DNA of 64,000 nucleotides from Bathynomus jamesi (GCA_023014485.1 JAJOZX010012244.1:1-64000); one strand, 5' to 3'. Positions 1 through 11,154 are shown, numbered from the stretch's first letter. Notes: a model not told the origin generated them from the sequence alone. Translations and numbers: made by a program.

Positions 1-650
1 GGCATTGGATCAGTCAAATTTAGCCGATTCTCTTGCCAATTCTTTGATATTTTAAAATTTTCATTGCAAAAAAATCTATATTTTTATTAAATATAATGAA
101 CATACAAAACACACTATGATGAATTATACTAATTTCAAAGTATAATTGTATAAAATATATTTTATGTTCAAGAGAAAAGCAAAGCTTAAGTTAAATTACC
201 CATCAATTTACATTTTCTCGAACTAGCTAATCTCTAAATATTATAAACTACTACTACTACTTTATATTAAGTTGTACTTCATAATTTTTACATTAAACCA
301 TCTTATGTAAATTTATTTCAAGTATTTCAACAGTTTTATACCCACCCCCCAAGTTGTATATCCATTTTTTTTATTCAAATAGGTCACTAGGGACTTGAAA
401 TTTTATTGAAGAAAGAAAGTACTTCTAACATAGGGAAAATTTAACATCATTTTAGTTACAGTATATGAGTAACAAATTCTGGTACCATATGTTGTGAAGC
501 GAGTTAAGGCAAAGCATTTAAACAAATTTGAAATCTAAAAGTATGAAAACAGAGTTTTCACAATAGATTAGTAAAATTTAGGAAGAGAATCAATTTTTTT
601 TTAAAAATCTAGGCAAAGAATCAGAATCGGCTAAATTTTGGAATTGGTAT
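1..650. repeat. Partial MITE-like inverted repeat at the window edge
   Basis: A stretch near the left edge (about 17-48, containing AAATTTAGCCGATTC) recurs as its reverse complement at about 600-650 (GAATCGGCTAAATTTTGG). The pair brackets about 550 bases of AT-rich DNA with no coding signal, the form of a small non-autonomous DNA transposon. The outermost left end seems to lie outside the window, so no target duplication can be read and the superfamily is unknown. Confidence 0.45.
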
Positions 651-858
651 ATCACTAATTTAAACTAATTAGGAGCCAAGATGTTACCACCTTCATTCTG
701 ACCTAAAGTGACCTTACCGACCTAAAATTTAGTCCATAGTGTTTTTGGCAAAAATCACCTTAGTTATTGGCTAAACAAAAATTCACGAACTCTGAAGGGA
801 TAAGGTGTACATTTCAAATTCTTTGGATGATTATTGGTAGATTTTTAGACTAACTCAC

Positions 859-1212
859 CACAATATCACTTGCATTAGGAACTAAATTCTGAATCGCTTG
901 CCCATAACCATCGCCGTCATAGCTGCTCCCATCCTTTTCAATGATAACCTCATTCTGAACATCCATGAACTCAGAAGGGATGTGGGGGACATTAACAAAT
1001 CTAGTTTCGGCTGGTTCCTCATGCTCAACCACCTCATTCTCACTCTCTCGTTCTTCTTTGACTTCAATTTCTTCAGAATAAAATATATCTTCATCAATGA
1101 AGTTCTTTTCCAGGTCAGAGTACTGGAAAGTTATCATCAACTTTGAATCATTTGGTCCATCTAGGTATATTTGATCGTAGCTTTTGCTTGAGTCAGATTC
1201 TCCAATACAAAT
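859..1212 (-). CDS. Candidate internal coding exon of a host gene, acidic protein
   Basis: This minus-strand stretch of 118 codons is open from a good acceptor (T-rich tract ending TTTTAG, just above 1212) to a strong donor (GTG|GTGAGT at 859/858). Both edges are in phase 0, matching the phase of the candidate upstream exon at 9626-9715. The peptide is rich in Asp and Glu, has a VKEE sumoylation-like site, and has no recognisable domain; it resembles the disordered acidic N-terminal parts of transcription regulators, but that is only an impression. It is one of very few open stretches in the first 10 kb that is not repetitive. Downstream exons would lie left of the window. Function unknown; RNA evidence or homologues would decide. 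Confidence 0.5.
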
Positions 1213-1442
1213 CTAAAATGCAAGAAAACTTTTTAAAATATTGTACCTATAGACTTCTTACAAAGAGAAATACAGTCTTTCAAAAGCTGTTAGTTTTTTT
1301 TTATCCAAATTCATTAACAAACTCCAACTAAGCTAATAAGAGATTAATGTGAAAAATTATCACAATCACATCAAAAAAGCAGAGCTAAACCCATCAAAGA
1401 AAAGCTAATCTCTCAGATTCAGGGAAAAACTTCATTTATATA

Positions 1443-2002
1443 CAGTGGGCCCTCATTGTTCGTGATTAATTGGGACAGAAAAATGTCACAAATTATGAAA
1501 TCACAAACAAGATCCATTTTCAATGCAAAATGGCTAATTGGTTCCAAAAGATCAAGGATGGCAATGTAAAATATCCTTAAAATGCCAAACAAGTTTTATT
1601 AATACATATTATTAAACAAGAATTTGCATCAAACACTAATAAAAACCAGTAACGTTACTGTAATATTACATAAACAATGATATTTTACATAAATAAAACT
1701 TTTTACTGTATGTAATATAAAGCAATATTATTACATAATTAAGTAAACCAATATTATTTTATAAATGACTAAATAACACACTAAATATAGTACACTGGCA
1801 TTGAAGAGCAAGAAATGACAACCTCACTCAGTGAAAGACAGTGTGACTAAGCCTGCATTGACCTGCGTGGGCAGCATTGCAGATGCCACATGACAAAATC
1901 ACAAATTTGTGGAGTCAGTCGCTGAAACATGGTAGTAAAATGGGTCATCATGAATTTGTGAAATTGCGAACAGAAAGCCTCACGAACAACAAGGGCACAC
2001 TG
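1443..2002. mobile_element. Tigger/pogo-type MITE
   Basis: The ends are CAGTGGGCCCTCATTGTTCG and, on the other strand, CAGTGTGCCCTTGTTGTTCG, flanked by TA on both sides (1441-1442 and 2003-2004). A CAGTGGGCC start and TA target site are typical of Tigger/pogo elements. The 560-bp interior has no transposase, so it is non-autonomous. Bases 2003-2063 between it and the next element show nothing recognisable. Confidence 0.7.
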
Positions 2003-2628
2003 TATAGTATTTGGATGTAACAAACCCATGTACTTTTTACTACCAGAGAATAATCTTATCAAACATGACCATCTCAGATTTTCATGATACTTGGTACATT
2101 AGTAGGTATGTGTGAGAAACTGAAATTCCCCAAATTTTAGAGCTGGCTGACCTTTGGTTGCTGAGATACAGGGTCACAAAATTTGGACCTTTGACCTGAT
2201 TTTTTACTTACTGTCAAATTTCAAATTGCTGTAGCCACATAACTAATAACGCTAGAGTTCTGATTCTAGTGTCATTTTGAAGCTCTTAAATAGCTTGTCA
2301 TATTATCTCTCTCGTCATAAGCTTCTAAAATGAAAATTTAAAAAAATATCCTTGACCTTTGACCTTAAATAAAAAAAATATACCATCCCCAATTTTTTTC
2401 AATTTTTTTTACAAATGTTCACTTACCAATGTGGAACATGTTCCTAAAAGGTTATAAGTGGCCAGTGATAAGTATGATCAGGAAGTATTAATTAAAATTA
2501 ACCTTTAAATAATTCGTTTTTTTCATCTTTTCAGAAAATATTTGTTTAATATTCGAAGTGAATTTTTAAATTATGGAATGCCATTTAAATATAACTTACT
2601 AGTTTTAATACACTAATTTTTAAAAAAT

Positions 2629-4995
2629 GGATAAACTTAAACAGAAATGTGCTGATCCCTTTCAATCATACAAAGGACAGCATTGAACCAAAAGTCTACG
2701 AATTGTACCTCAATATTTAATTGATAAAAGGCCTGAAATCAAATTAACAGTTGATCACAGTGGACCAATACAGACAGGTCCAATCTTGAATCAATTCACA
2801 CGAGTTCAGATGAATATATTGAACATTGTTTGAAAAAAACTTTAGATGAAGATGAAAAAAGCTCTTGCTGTGAAGAAACTAGTAATATTCCTGAAATATC
2901 TTCATCTGAAAATGAACTTGAAATCAATGAGGCACCAACAAGCACAGCACTTGAATTTCAATTATCAACTTTAAATACTTCATCAAAATCATTAGGATAA
3001 ACTCCCATAAAGACAAGAAAGCTAAGAGAGACAGAGGTTTATGCATCTCACAAAATACCAAAATTACAGGAACAGTCAAGAGAAAATTAGAAGAAATTGC
3101 TGGAACAGATATATTAATACAGGAAAAAGAAAAAACTAAGTAGAAAAAGATTATGATGAAATATTAAATCAACTGAAGGAGAAATTCAGCAACTTGCAAC
3201 CAAGAGGAGTGAAAGAATACAAATCCTGACTGTATTACCAAAATGTTAGTGAGAAAAATAGCTACAGAATTCAACACCACAAGGCACAAAGCATCAGTTA
3301 CCAAAAAGCTTACTAATGAAATGGGTATCCTTTCAATTCCAAATCCTCGACTTGGAAAGAAAATTGAACAAAACATAGAAAAAAATCAAAGCAGATATCA
3401 GTAGAATAATGCTTGGTAAAAAGGATTATGTCAGCATTATGGACAGCTCAGGGGAGAGGAAACATTTTCAGAAGCATCTACTGCTATGCAATTTAAAAGC
3501 AGCTTATCAGCTTTTTAAAGAAAAAATCCTTTGGTAAAAGTGGGCTTCAGCAAATTTGCAGAGGTGCGTCCAAAGCAATGTATTATTGCCAGAGCATCAG
3601 GAACTCACTCAGTATGTGTATGTACCATTCATCAGAATGTTAAACTTATGTTTGTAGGAACTAAATTTGATAAGTTAACTGAAGATAATGAAAATCCTAT
3701 CAACCATATACAACATTGTCTTACTTTGATTGAGTGCAATCCACCCTCATTGCAATGCTGCCTTAGGGAATGTAAACAATGTGGAGACAAAAGCATTGAA
3801 AGAGAAACTCCAAAATATTTTTGATAACTGCATTGATTCAGTACAGTTTAAGAAGTGGACCAATACAGACAGGTCCAATCTTGAATCAATTCACACGAGT
3901 TCAGATGAATATATTGAACATTTCTGTAGCAAACTTGAAGAATACCAAATCCATGATTTCCTAACCAAGATGCAAGCTAATTATTACAACAAAACTAAAA
4001 TGTCACTGAAACCAAGTGAAGTCCTAGTAGTGTGCGATTTTGCCAAAAATGACTCTTTTGTTCTCCAAGATGAGGTGCAGAGTTTTCACTGGAACAATCA
4101 GATGGCAACTCTACATTCATTTGTTTTGTATTATAACAAGCAAAATGAGATTGCTCACCTAAGCTTTGTTGTCATATCTGAGTGCAATATTCATAACACA
4201 GTTGCAGTACATTTGTTTCAAAAGCAACTCATAAACTTCATAAAAGAGAACATCCCATCCATCAACAAAATCATATACTTTTCAGATGGCTGTGCTGGAC
4301 AATATAAAAACTGCAAAAACTTTCTGAATCTTTGCCACCACAAAGATGACTTTGGAATTGATGCAGAGTAGAATTTTTTTACAACAAGCCATGGGAAGGG
4401 ACCATGTGATGGTGTAGGAGGCACTGTTAAGAGGTTAGCTGCTAAAGCTAGTCTGCAATGGCTTTATGATAAACAAATCCTAACTGCACAACAGCTGTAT
4501 ATATTTACCAAAGATGATGATGATGATAATATTACACCACATTTTTCAACCAATGAAGATTATGAAAATGAAGAATTTCTCCTCCAAACTAGACATTCAA
4601 AAGCAAGAACAATTGCTGGTACTCAGAAAATACACCATTTAAAACCAGTTTCATTAACTTCACTAGAGATTAAGCATTTCTCAGGATCAGGATATTCACA
4701 TATTGAGAAAGTTAGTGAAGAAGAACTTATACCTGAAGAGAAACTACATGGTTTTGTCACTGCTGTATATGATAACTTTTGGTAGTTAGCATGCATTTTG
4801 GACAAAACAACTGAGAAGAGGGAAATAAAAATATCTTTTCTTCATCCTCATGGTCCCAACCCATCATTCTTTTTTCCTTATCAACCAGATATTCTTACAA
4901 TTACATACTCTGATGTTCTGACAAAGGTAAAGGCATCTACTGCAACTGGAAGACTATACTACCTCACTAAGGAGGAAACTGCACTGAAAAACTGA
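2629..4995 (+). pseudogene. Family-1 transposase remnant
   Basis: The decayed reading frame is colinear with the intact 809-aa protein of 21065-23494. The N-terminal part near 2629 retains the C-A-D-P motif of the finger. The central part (3531-4371, in two frames) retains the CVCTIHQN motif, the catalytic-type Asp motif (CDFAKND), FHWNNQ, and the second Asp in SDGCAGQYKN. The third motif (GPCDGVGG, about 4400) follows an in-frame TAG that replaces the Trp of the conserved E-W pair. A second Trp-to-stop change lies near 4783. There are several frameshifts in 2700-3500, and a 69-bp stretch from 3854-3922 has been copied into 2759-2827. Bases 6153-6241 may be a C-terminal remnant beyond the mariner. 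It cannot encode an active protein. Confidence 0.8.
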
Positions 4996-5105
4996 CAGCC
5001 GCTTAAGCCTCACCCAGAGGTTCCCTAATCCCAGTGTAAAGTGATTGCCTATGTATGTGGAAGTGGTGTGTTTATCCCAAAGGTAGTGTTGAATAAAATG
5101 TGTGC

Positions 5106-5108
<3 letters not shown>

Positions 5109-5156
<48 letters not shown>
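5109..5156. repeat. (TA)n microsatellite, left of a mariner
   Basis: An uninterrupted run of about 24 TA dinucleotides ends exactly at the left terminus of the mariner at 5157. A similar run starts at its right terminus (6062). Confidence 0.9.
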
Positions 5157-5159
<3 letters not shown>

Positions 5160-6058
5160 GGCATCCCCAAAAAATGTATACACACTTTAAATAATTATAA
5201 AGGCAGTGTTTATTAAAATACATTTCATTTTCAAAATGTAATAGAATCTACAGACATTATTTAATTGTTTTGTCAACGCCTGTTTTCAAACTGACGTCCG
5301 TTCTGGTCCAGGCACTGCTGATAACGCGAAGCAATGGAATCGCAAACATCACGAAACATTTCATTTGGTATTTGTGTGCATTCTTGTTCAATGGCTGCTC
5401 TCAATTCAGCGACTGTTGCAGGTTTTATAGCGTAGACTTTGTCTTTTAAGTATCCCCATAAAAAAAAGTCTAGTGGTGTGAGGTCTGGTGAACGCGGAGG
5501 GTATTCTACGAAACCCCTTCGTCCAATCCACATCCACATCGTGCCAAGTACCACTCGCAATACTCCACTCTTCGGTCCGGATCATCTTCATTAATAGCAT
5601 GGACTAATCTTGGAATGTAACTTTTCCATTGACAGCGCTTCAAAATGCGTTGGACAGACGATTCTGAAATTCCTACCTCACGACTCGCTTGCCGCACAGA
5701 TTTTCTTGGACTTTGGTGATACGTTTCCAGTACTCTTTCTTGCTTTGTGGGGCTTGTCGATGTCCGTGGTCTTCCGGAACGCTTCTTGTGGACATTCTGA
5801 ACAGTTCCATCGGCTTCAAACTTATCTCTAATTCGAGTGATGGTAAGTCGCGTTGGTGGATCTGTTTGAAACTCCCTCCTAAACTGTCTTTGCACTTCAA
5901 CTGCGTTTTCACACTTCCAGTAGCATTTAGAATGAATTTCCTTTGTTCAAAGCTTAGTCTGACTGCCATTATTAATTCTAATGGGTTTAACTTGGAAAGA
6001 AAGAAACATCAATTGAGCTATCAGCTGTTAAAGTGTGTATACATTTTTTTGGGATGCC

Positions 6059-6061
<3 letters not shown>
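5157..6061 (-). mobile_element. mariner-type transposon with deleted catalytic core
   Basis: The termini are CAGGGCATCCCCAAAAAATG and its near-perfect inverse ending at 6061, both abutting TA. The interior holds a minus-strand transposase. At 905 bp it is shorter than a full mariner of about 1.2-1.3 kb because the middle of the gene is missing. It inserted into the family-1 element near the end of its transposase gene. Confidence 0.85.
5273..5969 (-). pseudogene. mariner transposase, frameshifted and internally deleted
   Basis: Reading from 5969 down, three overlapping frames give an N-terminal part starting [14 protein letters not shown], a paired HTH-type DNA-binding region with the linker [15 protein letters not shown], and a C-terminal part with EYPPRSPDLTPLDFFLWGY, the region of the third catalytic Asp. 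Between about 5530 and 5570 the frame jumps from the [13 protein letters not shown] segment straight to [12 protein letters not shown], so the segment with the first two catalytic Asp residues is gone. At least two frameshifts are also present. The family is recognisable as an arthropod-type mariner/Tc1 relative; the copy is dead. Confidence 0.85.
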
Positions 6062-6127
<66 letters not shown>

Positions 6128-6135
6128 ATATATAA
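6062..6135. repeat. (TA)n microsatellite, right of a mariner
   Basis: A run of TA dinucleotides, with one TTATA break near 6116, starts directly at the right terminus of the mariner at 5157-6061 and mirrors the run on its left side. Confidence 0.9.
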
Positions 6136-6626
6136 AATAATGGAACCACATATTTTCAGGCACAAAACTAATGGATAATCTGCTTGAGAGAAGATTTGTA
6201 TCAATGAAAAAACTCAAAGATCTGGATTTATTTAAAGGCTAGTTTTAATTAAAAGTACTTCCTGCTCATACTTTTCAATGGTCACTTCTAACCTTTTAGG
6301 AACATGTTTCACATTGGTAAGTGAACATTTGTAAAAAAAAATTTTACAAAATCAGGGATGGTATATTTTTTTTATTTAAGGTCAAAAGTCAAGGATTTTT
6401 AAAATTTTCCTTTTAGAGGCTTATGACAAGAGAGATAATATGACACTAGAATCAGAACTCTAGTTATTAGTTATGTGGCTACAGCAATTTGAAATCTGAC
6501 AGTAAGTAAAAAATCAGGTCAAAGATCCAAATTTTGTGACCCTGTATCTCAGCAACCAAAGGTCAGCCAGCTCTAAAAATTTGGGGAATTTCAGTTTCTC
6601 ACACATACTTACTAATGTACCAAATA

Positions 6627-7173
6627 CAGTGGGCCCCCCGATTTGAGTACGCTCGTCCATAGGCTCCTATTGACTCGACTTGAGTAGAAAACTCAATTTG
6701 AGTACGCCAGCAGGCTTGTTTGAGGACAAGGTCATGAGCTATTTTAAGTCATTCATAGCAAACAAGCAGAAGCAACAGAAAATTGATGCTTATTTCAAGC
6801 CCTCAAGTCCCCAACCCTCTACCTCTTCCATGTCATTGGCTGTGGGCCTAAGAACGCCTAGCCCTGATGAGTTACCAGACATCATCATGGAAGGAGACTC
6901 TCCCTCCAAGCAATAATTCCTCCCCTCCATTCCTCATCTGGAACTTCCAGCACATCAAGCAAGACTCCTACAGGATTATTCTATTTTGTCTATATTGTAC
7001 GGTTTGTATTTTGTATTCTATTCTGTCTATAGAAAAAGTAGGGGTGGGGTGAAATTTTTGGGTTTTGGAACGAATTAATTAATTCCCATAGGTTATTAAG
7101 TTCGATTTGAGTACATTTCGAATTGAGTACGCCATGCTGGAACGGATTACGTACTCAAATCGGGGGTCCACTG
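6627..7173 (+). mobile_element. Tigger/pogo MITE retaining a transposase C-terminus
   Basis: The ends are CAGTGGGCCCCCCGATTTGA and the inverse TCAAATCGGGGGTCCACTG, flanked by TA at 6625-6626 and 7174-7175. Repeated GATTTGAGTACG-like motifs lie inside both ends. An open stretch at 6680-6916 reads KQQKIDAYFKPSSPQPSTSS, which resembles the PCNA-box-like tail (Q..ldsyF) found at the C-terminus of Tigger transposases, so this looks like an internal deletion derivative of a Tigger. It is inserted in the right inverted repeat of the family-1 copy at 2064-7227; removing it restores the match with the left repeat. Confidence 0.8.
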
Positions 7174-7227
7174 TATCATGAAAATCTGAGATGGTCATGT
7201 TCTCGGGTGGCTGAATTGACATGGACC

Positions 7228-7691
7228 TTATTCTATCTTTACTTGAGTAAATGTTTGAGAGAAGTTAAAGTAAAAATTAAGAAAGAGCGCTAAACTGTAG
7301 CTAAATGTTGTTCTTAAAAAATCTAAAGATATATCAACACAAACAACTATATATCAAAGTCAACGCAGTACACAAAAATATTACTAAATCTGAGGATTCA
7401 TTGTAATTTCTATGAGCAAAACCTGTTTTACTAAAACTGAACTCAAACTTTGCCTTCAGAAAGTAAGCCTATTAACTATATTTCAAATACTAGTTTTTCA
7501 ATTATTAAAAATTAGTAATTACTTTCAATAGTTAGAACTAATCTGAAAAAAAAATTTAGAATTCTGGTTAAATTTTTCATATCATAAAGTGGTGGGACAA
7601 CCAATAACAACATTCCCAGCTGTTTAACCGCCTTCATAACAGCTAATGTAATAGGATGGCAGGGGCCTACAGCTTTCTGTAGGATCTAAAC
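7228..7691. other. Intergenic or intronic stretch, nothing recognised
   Basis: AT-rich single-copy-looking sequence between the family-1 element and the mariner. No open frame, inverted repeat or known family was seen. Confidence 0.5.
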
Positions 7692-7693
7692 TA

Positions 7694-8953
7694 TCAGGTC
7701 ATCCCATAAGTAATGTCATTTTTTAGATCAGAATTTGGACAAAAAAAACTTGACAAACTTTTTAATCTAGTATATATTTTCCAGCGGAATCAATGACACT
7801 CTGCCAATGTCCTACAAGCTTTTCAATGCCATGTTTATAAAATTCAGGCAGTTTTGAGGCAAAAACTTACAAAGACTGGTGTGCACGTCATCTAAAGAAG
7901 TACACTGTTTCTTGTCAAGATAGTTTTGCAGACTCCTGAAGAGATGATAATCTGAAGGTGCAAGGTATGGAGGATGTGGAAGTTTTTCCTACCCAAGCTC
8001 CTCAATTTTTGCAGAAGTGATCCAAGCGGTATGAGGATGTGTGTTGTCGTGGTGGAACATGATTCCTTTCTGATTAACCAAAGAATCTCTCTTTTCTTTT
8101 AGCGCAGTGTTCAATCAATCCAGTTGCTGACACTAGACTTGAGCAGTGATTGGTTGTGTGGTAAGGTTTCAAAGTGTATTACACCACCTTTATCCCAACA
8201 AAGACTAAGCAACACCTTCCGAGGGTGAAGATTTGGTTTTGGCTGTGGTGTCGCTGGTTCTCTGGCACAAACCCACTGTCAATGGTGCTTAACATCCTGG
8301 TACAGTATCCACTTTTCATCACCAGTCACTAAATGGTGCAAAAATGGATCTTGGAGTTCACGGGAATGAAGAGCGGTGCTAATGTTTACCCGCACCCTCA
8401 GATTGTCAACTGACAATTCATATGGCACCCATTTTCCTAACTTGGGCACTTTCCTGAGTTGTTGCAAATGTCGATGGATGGTGGATGGGGATGAATTTTC
8501 TGGGCCAATTCTTCAACAGTTGTTGAACAGTCTTCTTCAAGTGCTGCTAACAGGAGGTTATCATCTAACTCAGCAGGGCGTCCAGAGCGTGTTGCATCTG
8601 TCAAACAGCAGTCACCATTCCTAAACTTTTAAAACCATCTTTGACATTTCCTCACACGCAGAATATCATTGCCATAAACATCCTGAATGTTTCGCGTTGC
8701 TTCAGTAGCACTATTCCCTTTTTTGAACTCGTAAAGCATTATATGCCTAATATGCTCTTCTGATACTGCCATGTTTATGAGGGGTTCACATAAAACAAAA
8801 CACACATCTTCACTGGTCAAAGTCTGTAAAGTATGTAGCAAAACACGATAGACCTCTCAGATATAACCTTCAGAAAATTTATGCTTAAACTGAGTAGGAC
8901 TAGTTTAAACTTAATCTATCGTAAAAAACGACATTACTTATGGGATGACCTGA
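7694..8953 (-). mobile_element. mariner transposon, full-length but decayed
   Basis: The termini are TCAGGTCATCCCATAAGTAA and its inverse ending GGGATGACCTGA, flanked by TA at 7692-7693 and 8954-8955. The length of 1260 bp is normal for a mariner. It encodes one minus-strand transposase relic. Confidence 0.9.
7733..8783 (-). pseudogene. mariner (DD34D-type) transposase relic
   Basis: From the start (MAVSEEHIRHIMLYEF) the frame shows the N-terminal HTH region (FKKGNSATEATRNI), then after a break KLGKWVPYEL, the first catalytic Asp in VTGDEKW near 8310, the second in HHDNTHPHT near 8065, and the third in LAPSDYHLF near 7950. The arrangement is that of SETMAR/Hsmar-like mariner transposases of about 345 aa. 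Frameshifts and stops separate these blocks, so it is inactive. Confidence 0.85.
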
Positions 8954-8956
8954 TAC

Positions 8957-9452
8957 AACAGTCAAAGCCCAAAAATCCAAACACCTTGGGACCAAGCAGC
9001 ATTCAGATTTCTAAAAATTACAGATTTTTGAGCAGTATGGAATCCAAATTGTGATTTTGCCTAAAAAGTAGTTTTTGAATGGTAATCATATGTAATAAAT
9101 ATGAAGATGCACAAATAAATTTAAGGATACATAACTAAAATATAAAAAAAAAAGTGGTAATGAGTGTTTTATTAAGTGGTAAGAGGTTATAAGTAAGTGT
9201 GTGTCACCACTAACATTGCCATTACACATCAGCAGAGGTTGAGAGAACTACAGAGGCAAGAGACAAGTCTTTCAATTGCGTTTCTAACACCATGAGTGGT
9301 GGCAGCAGCATGGGTGGGTAGAGCAGTGTGGATGACAATAGCGCACAGAATTTAGAGCAGCCAAATTTGTAAACGCTTGAATCTTGGCAGCTACTTTAAA
9401 TCTGAGACCATGAATTCTTGAATTTTTGGATATTTGGGCTTTAACTGTACCT
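8957..9452. repeat. MITE-like inverted repeat
   Basis: ACAGTCAAAGCCCAAAAATC at the left recurs inverted as GGATATTTGGGCTTTAACTGT at about 9440-9452, next to TA. About 490 bp separate the ends and no gene lies inside. The neighbouring mariner at 7694-8953 seems to have landed in or next to its left target site. A TA-targeting MITE is likely but the termini are not perfectly symmetrical. Confidence 0.45.
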
Positions 9453-9625
9453 CCTATCAAGGAAGACCCAGAAAGGCACGCAAATTGTAGAACAATTAAA
9501 AATCTTGAGAAAACTAGGCTTAGCATCTACACAAAAGTCCATATTTCATATAACCATATGGTTTAAATAGAAAACATGGTCATACCTAAACTGTCAAGTT
9601 AAAATGAATTTTAAAATATTCATAC

Positions 9626-9715
9626 CTCATTTGCAACATCCTCAAAGGTAAAATCAGGTTCTAATGGTAGCATATCATAGTTCTTACTGTCATTCTTAAC
9701 ATTTAAAGTCTTCAT
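9626..9715 (-). CDS. Candidate first coding exon of a host gene
   Basis: On the minus strand an ATG at 9715 opens a 30-codon frame (MKTLNVKNDSKNYDMLPLEP at its start) that ends at a GAG|GTATG donor at 9626/9625. The other two frames of this strand are closed. The G at -3 gives a fair Kozak context, and a CTTAAG just upstream could be an acceptor if a 5'-UTR exon exists. The phase (0) matches the acceptor of the exon at 859-1212, and the joined peptide would run on as one acidic protein of at least 148 residues. The 8.4-kb intron between them holds four or more transposons. Function unknown; the model is inference from splice signals and phase. Confidence 0.4.
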
Positions 9716-9722
9716 TGCCTTA

Positions 9723-10373
9723 AGACCAAAGGATAAGCTATATTCTAATTTTAAACATTAAACTTAAATATCAGCCTCAAGTTAGGTGGGTAATCAACTA
9801 CTGAGAGTATGACCTGAAAATGAGAATGTCAGCATTACTAGAAAGACTGTCATTAATTTAGAAGCATTGTCTTATGTGTACAAATCTGAAATGTTAGAAT
9901 TAGGTCATTATGAGCCAAGGCCAACATTAAAGTTCAAATGATGGAACTCTCTACCAATGCTTTATTTTAAATTAAATTTTAAACAGCAGTTTCAATTTAC
10001 TTCCCAAAGCCCCCCATCAGTGAAAATATTTTTAAATCAGAAATGTCTAGACATAACAATAAATAAATAAATTAATAATAATAATTGTAGGAAACTACTT
10101 ATACAATGGGTTATGTGACATTACCTTTATCAAACTTGCATTTTACCAGATTAGTGGTACTGTATCGTATGTATACTTCATATTCAATATATAAATATAC
10201 ATAGTTATATATAAACATTATGCAAGTCAATAAGCTAAATTAAATTCTAAAAATAAGGGCAAAAATTTTTGTAATATATGCTAGATTATTTCTCTGCATA
10301 TCTGGGAAAGACCAAGATAAACAGGTTTGTAGTTATATTTTAAAAAAATCATGCAACAACATTTATCATAAAA
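9723..10373. other. Non-coding AT-rich stretch
   Basis: No coding region, terminal repeat or array was found. It could contain the promoter or 5' UTR of the candidate gene whose first coding exon is at 9626-9715, but no core promoter motif stands out. Confidence 0.4.
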
Positions 10374-11072
10374 CAGCAATGCCCCGATTAGTGCGGGTTT
10401 GATTAGTGCATTATTCGAGTTAGTGTGGTATGTACTTTGACACCAACTTCCCAATTAATGCCTGTGTTAATTCGATTTAGTGCAGATTTTTAGCGCTGAT
10501 TGTACGTATGGTACATATGTACATACATACTATACTGCAGTCTGCTGAGTTAGAGCTAGGATTTAAAGAAATAGATAATGGAAGCATTAAAAAATTGCTC
10601 GTCTCATGATGAGGAACTTAATGATGAAGACCTTCTTAATCTAGAACAACAATGTACATAAGATCAGGATGCTCAGGATGATCATCATGAAGAAAATGAA
10701 ATTGAAACAGCAACAAAGGAATTCACAATAAAAGAACTCGACGAAGTGTTTCGTGATTTTGAAGCTGTGAAGCAAAAAATAATGGATGCAGATCCTAATG
10801 TTGAGCATGCCATTAGGCCTGTTCAAAAATCAACTTTTTCTTATTTTCATAGGTTTCTGTACATTTTCCCATGCTTTTTGACCTGAAAAAGCCAAAATCA
10901 CAACTATTTTGACCTAGGATGTTGGGAAGCATTGCCGCATGGAGCTTTAAATTTTCTGCCTTGAAATCGGCCAAAGCACCAATTCCAGGGTCCCTTGAAT
11001 TATGTTTTGCACTTTAACTTTTGATCTAAACAAGATAGAGCAACAAATTAGGTATCAAATGAAAGAGCATAA

Positions 11073-11119
11073 AATTAATAAATAATAATAATAATAATAA
11101 TAATAATTAAATAATAATT

Positions 11120-11154
<35 letters not shown>
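11073..11154. repeat. (TAA)n microsatellite
   Basis: TAA/AAT trinucleotide repeats, slightly imperfect, lie between the left inverted repeat of the family-2 element and the acceptor-like TTTTTCAG in front of its transposase gene. Confidence 0.9.

Larger units (their letters stand above)
2064..7227 (+). mobile_element. Family-1 DNA transposon, degenerate copy carrying two younger elements
   Basis: Long inverted repeats frame this element: about 2064-2508 on the left pairs with about 6229-7227 on the right once the Tigger MITE at 6627-7173 is removed. Matching blocks include the TCAGCAACCAAAGGTCAGC segment and the region around the GAACATGTTCC-like sequence near 2440 and 6300. The right end (GGCTGAATTGACATGGA) is a decayed version of the terminus of the complete copy at 20153-24359; the leftmost 30 or so bases are missing. 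A plus-strand transposase remnant lies inside, with a deleted mariner at 5157-6061. This is the oldest-looking copy of the family in the window. Confidence 0.75.

Noticed and set aside
6680..6916. Stand-alone small protein gene
   Set aside because: It lies between Tigger termini and resembles a Tigger transposase tail, so it is a remnant in a MITE.
9284..9526. Minus-strand frame ending in Cys/His
   Set aside because: It spans the right end of the MITE-like inverted repeat; the Cys/His spacing does not fit a zinc finger.
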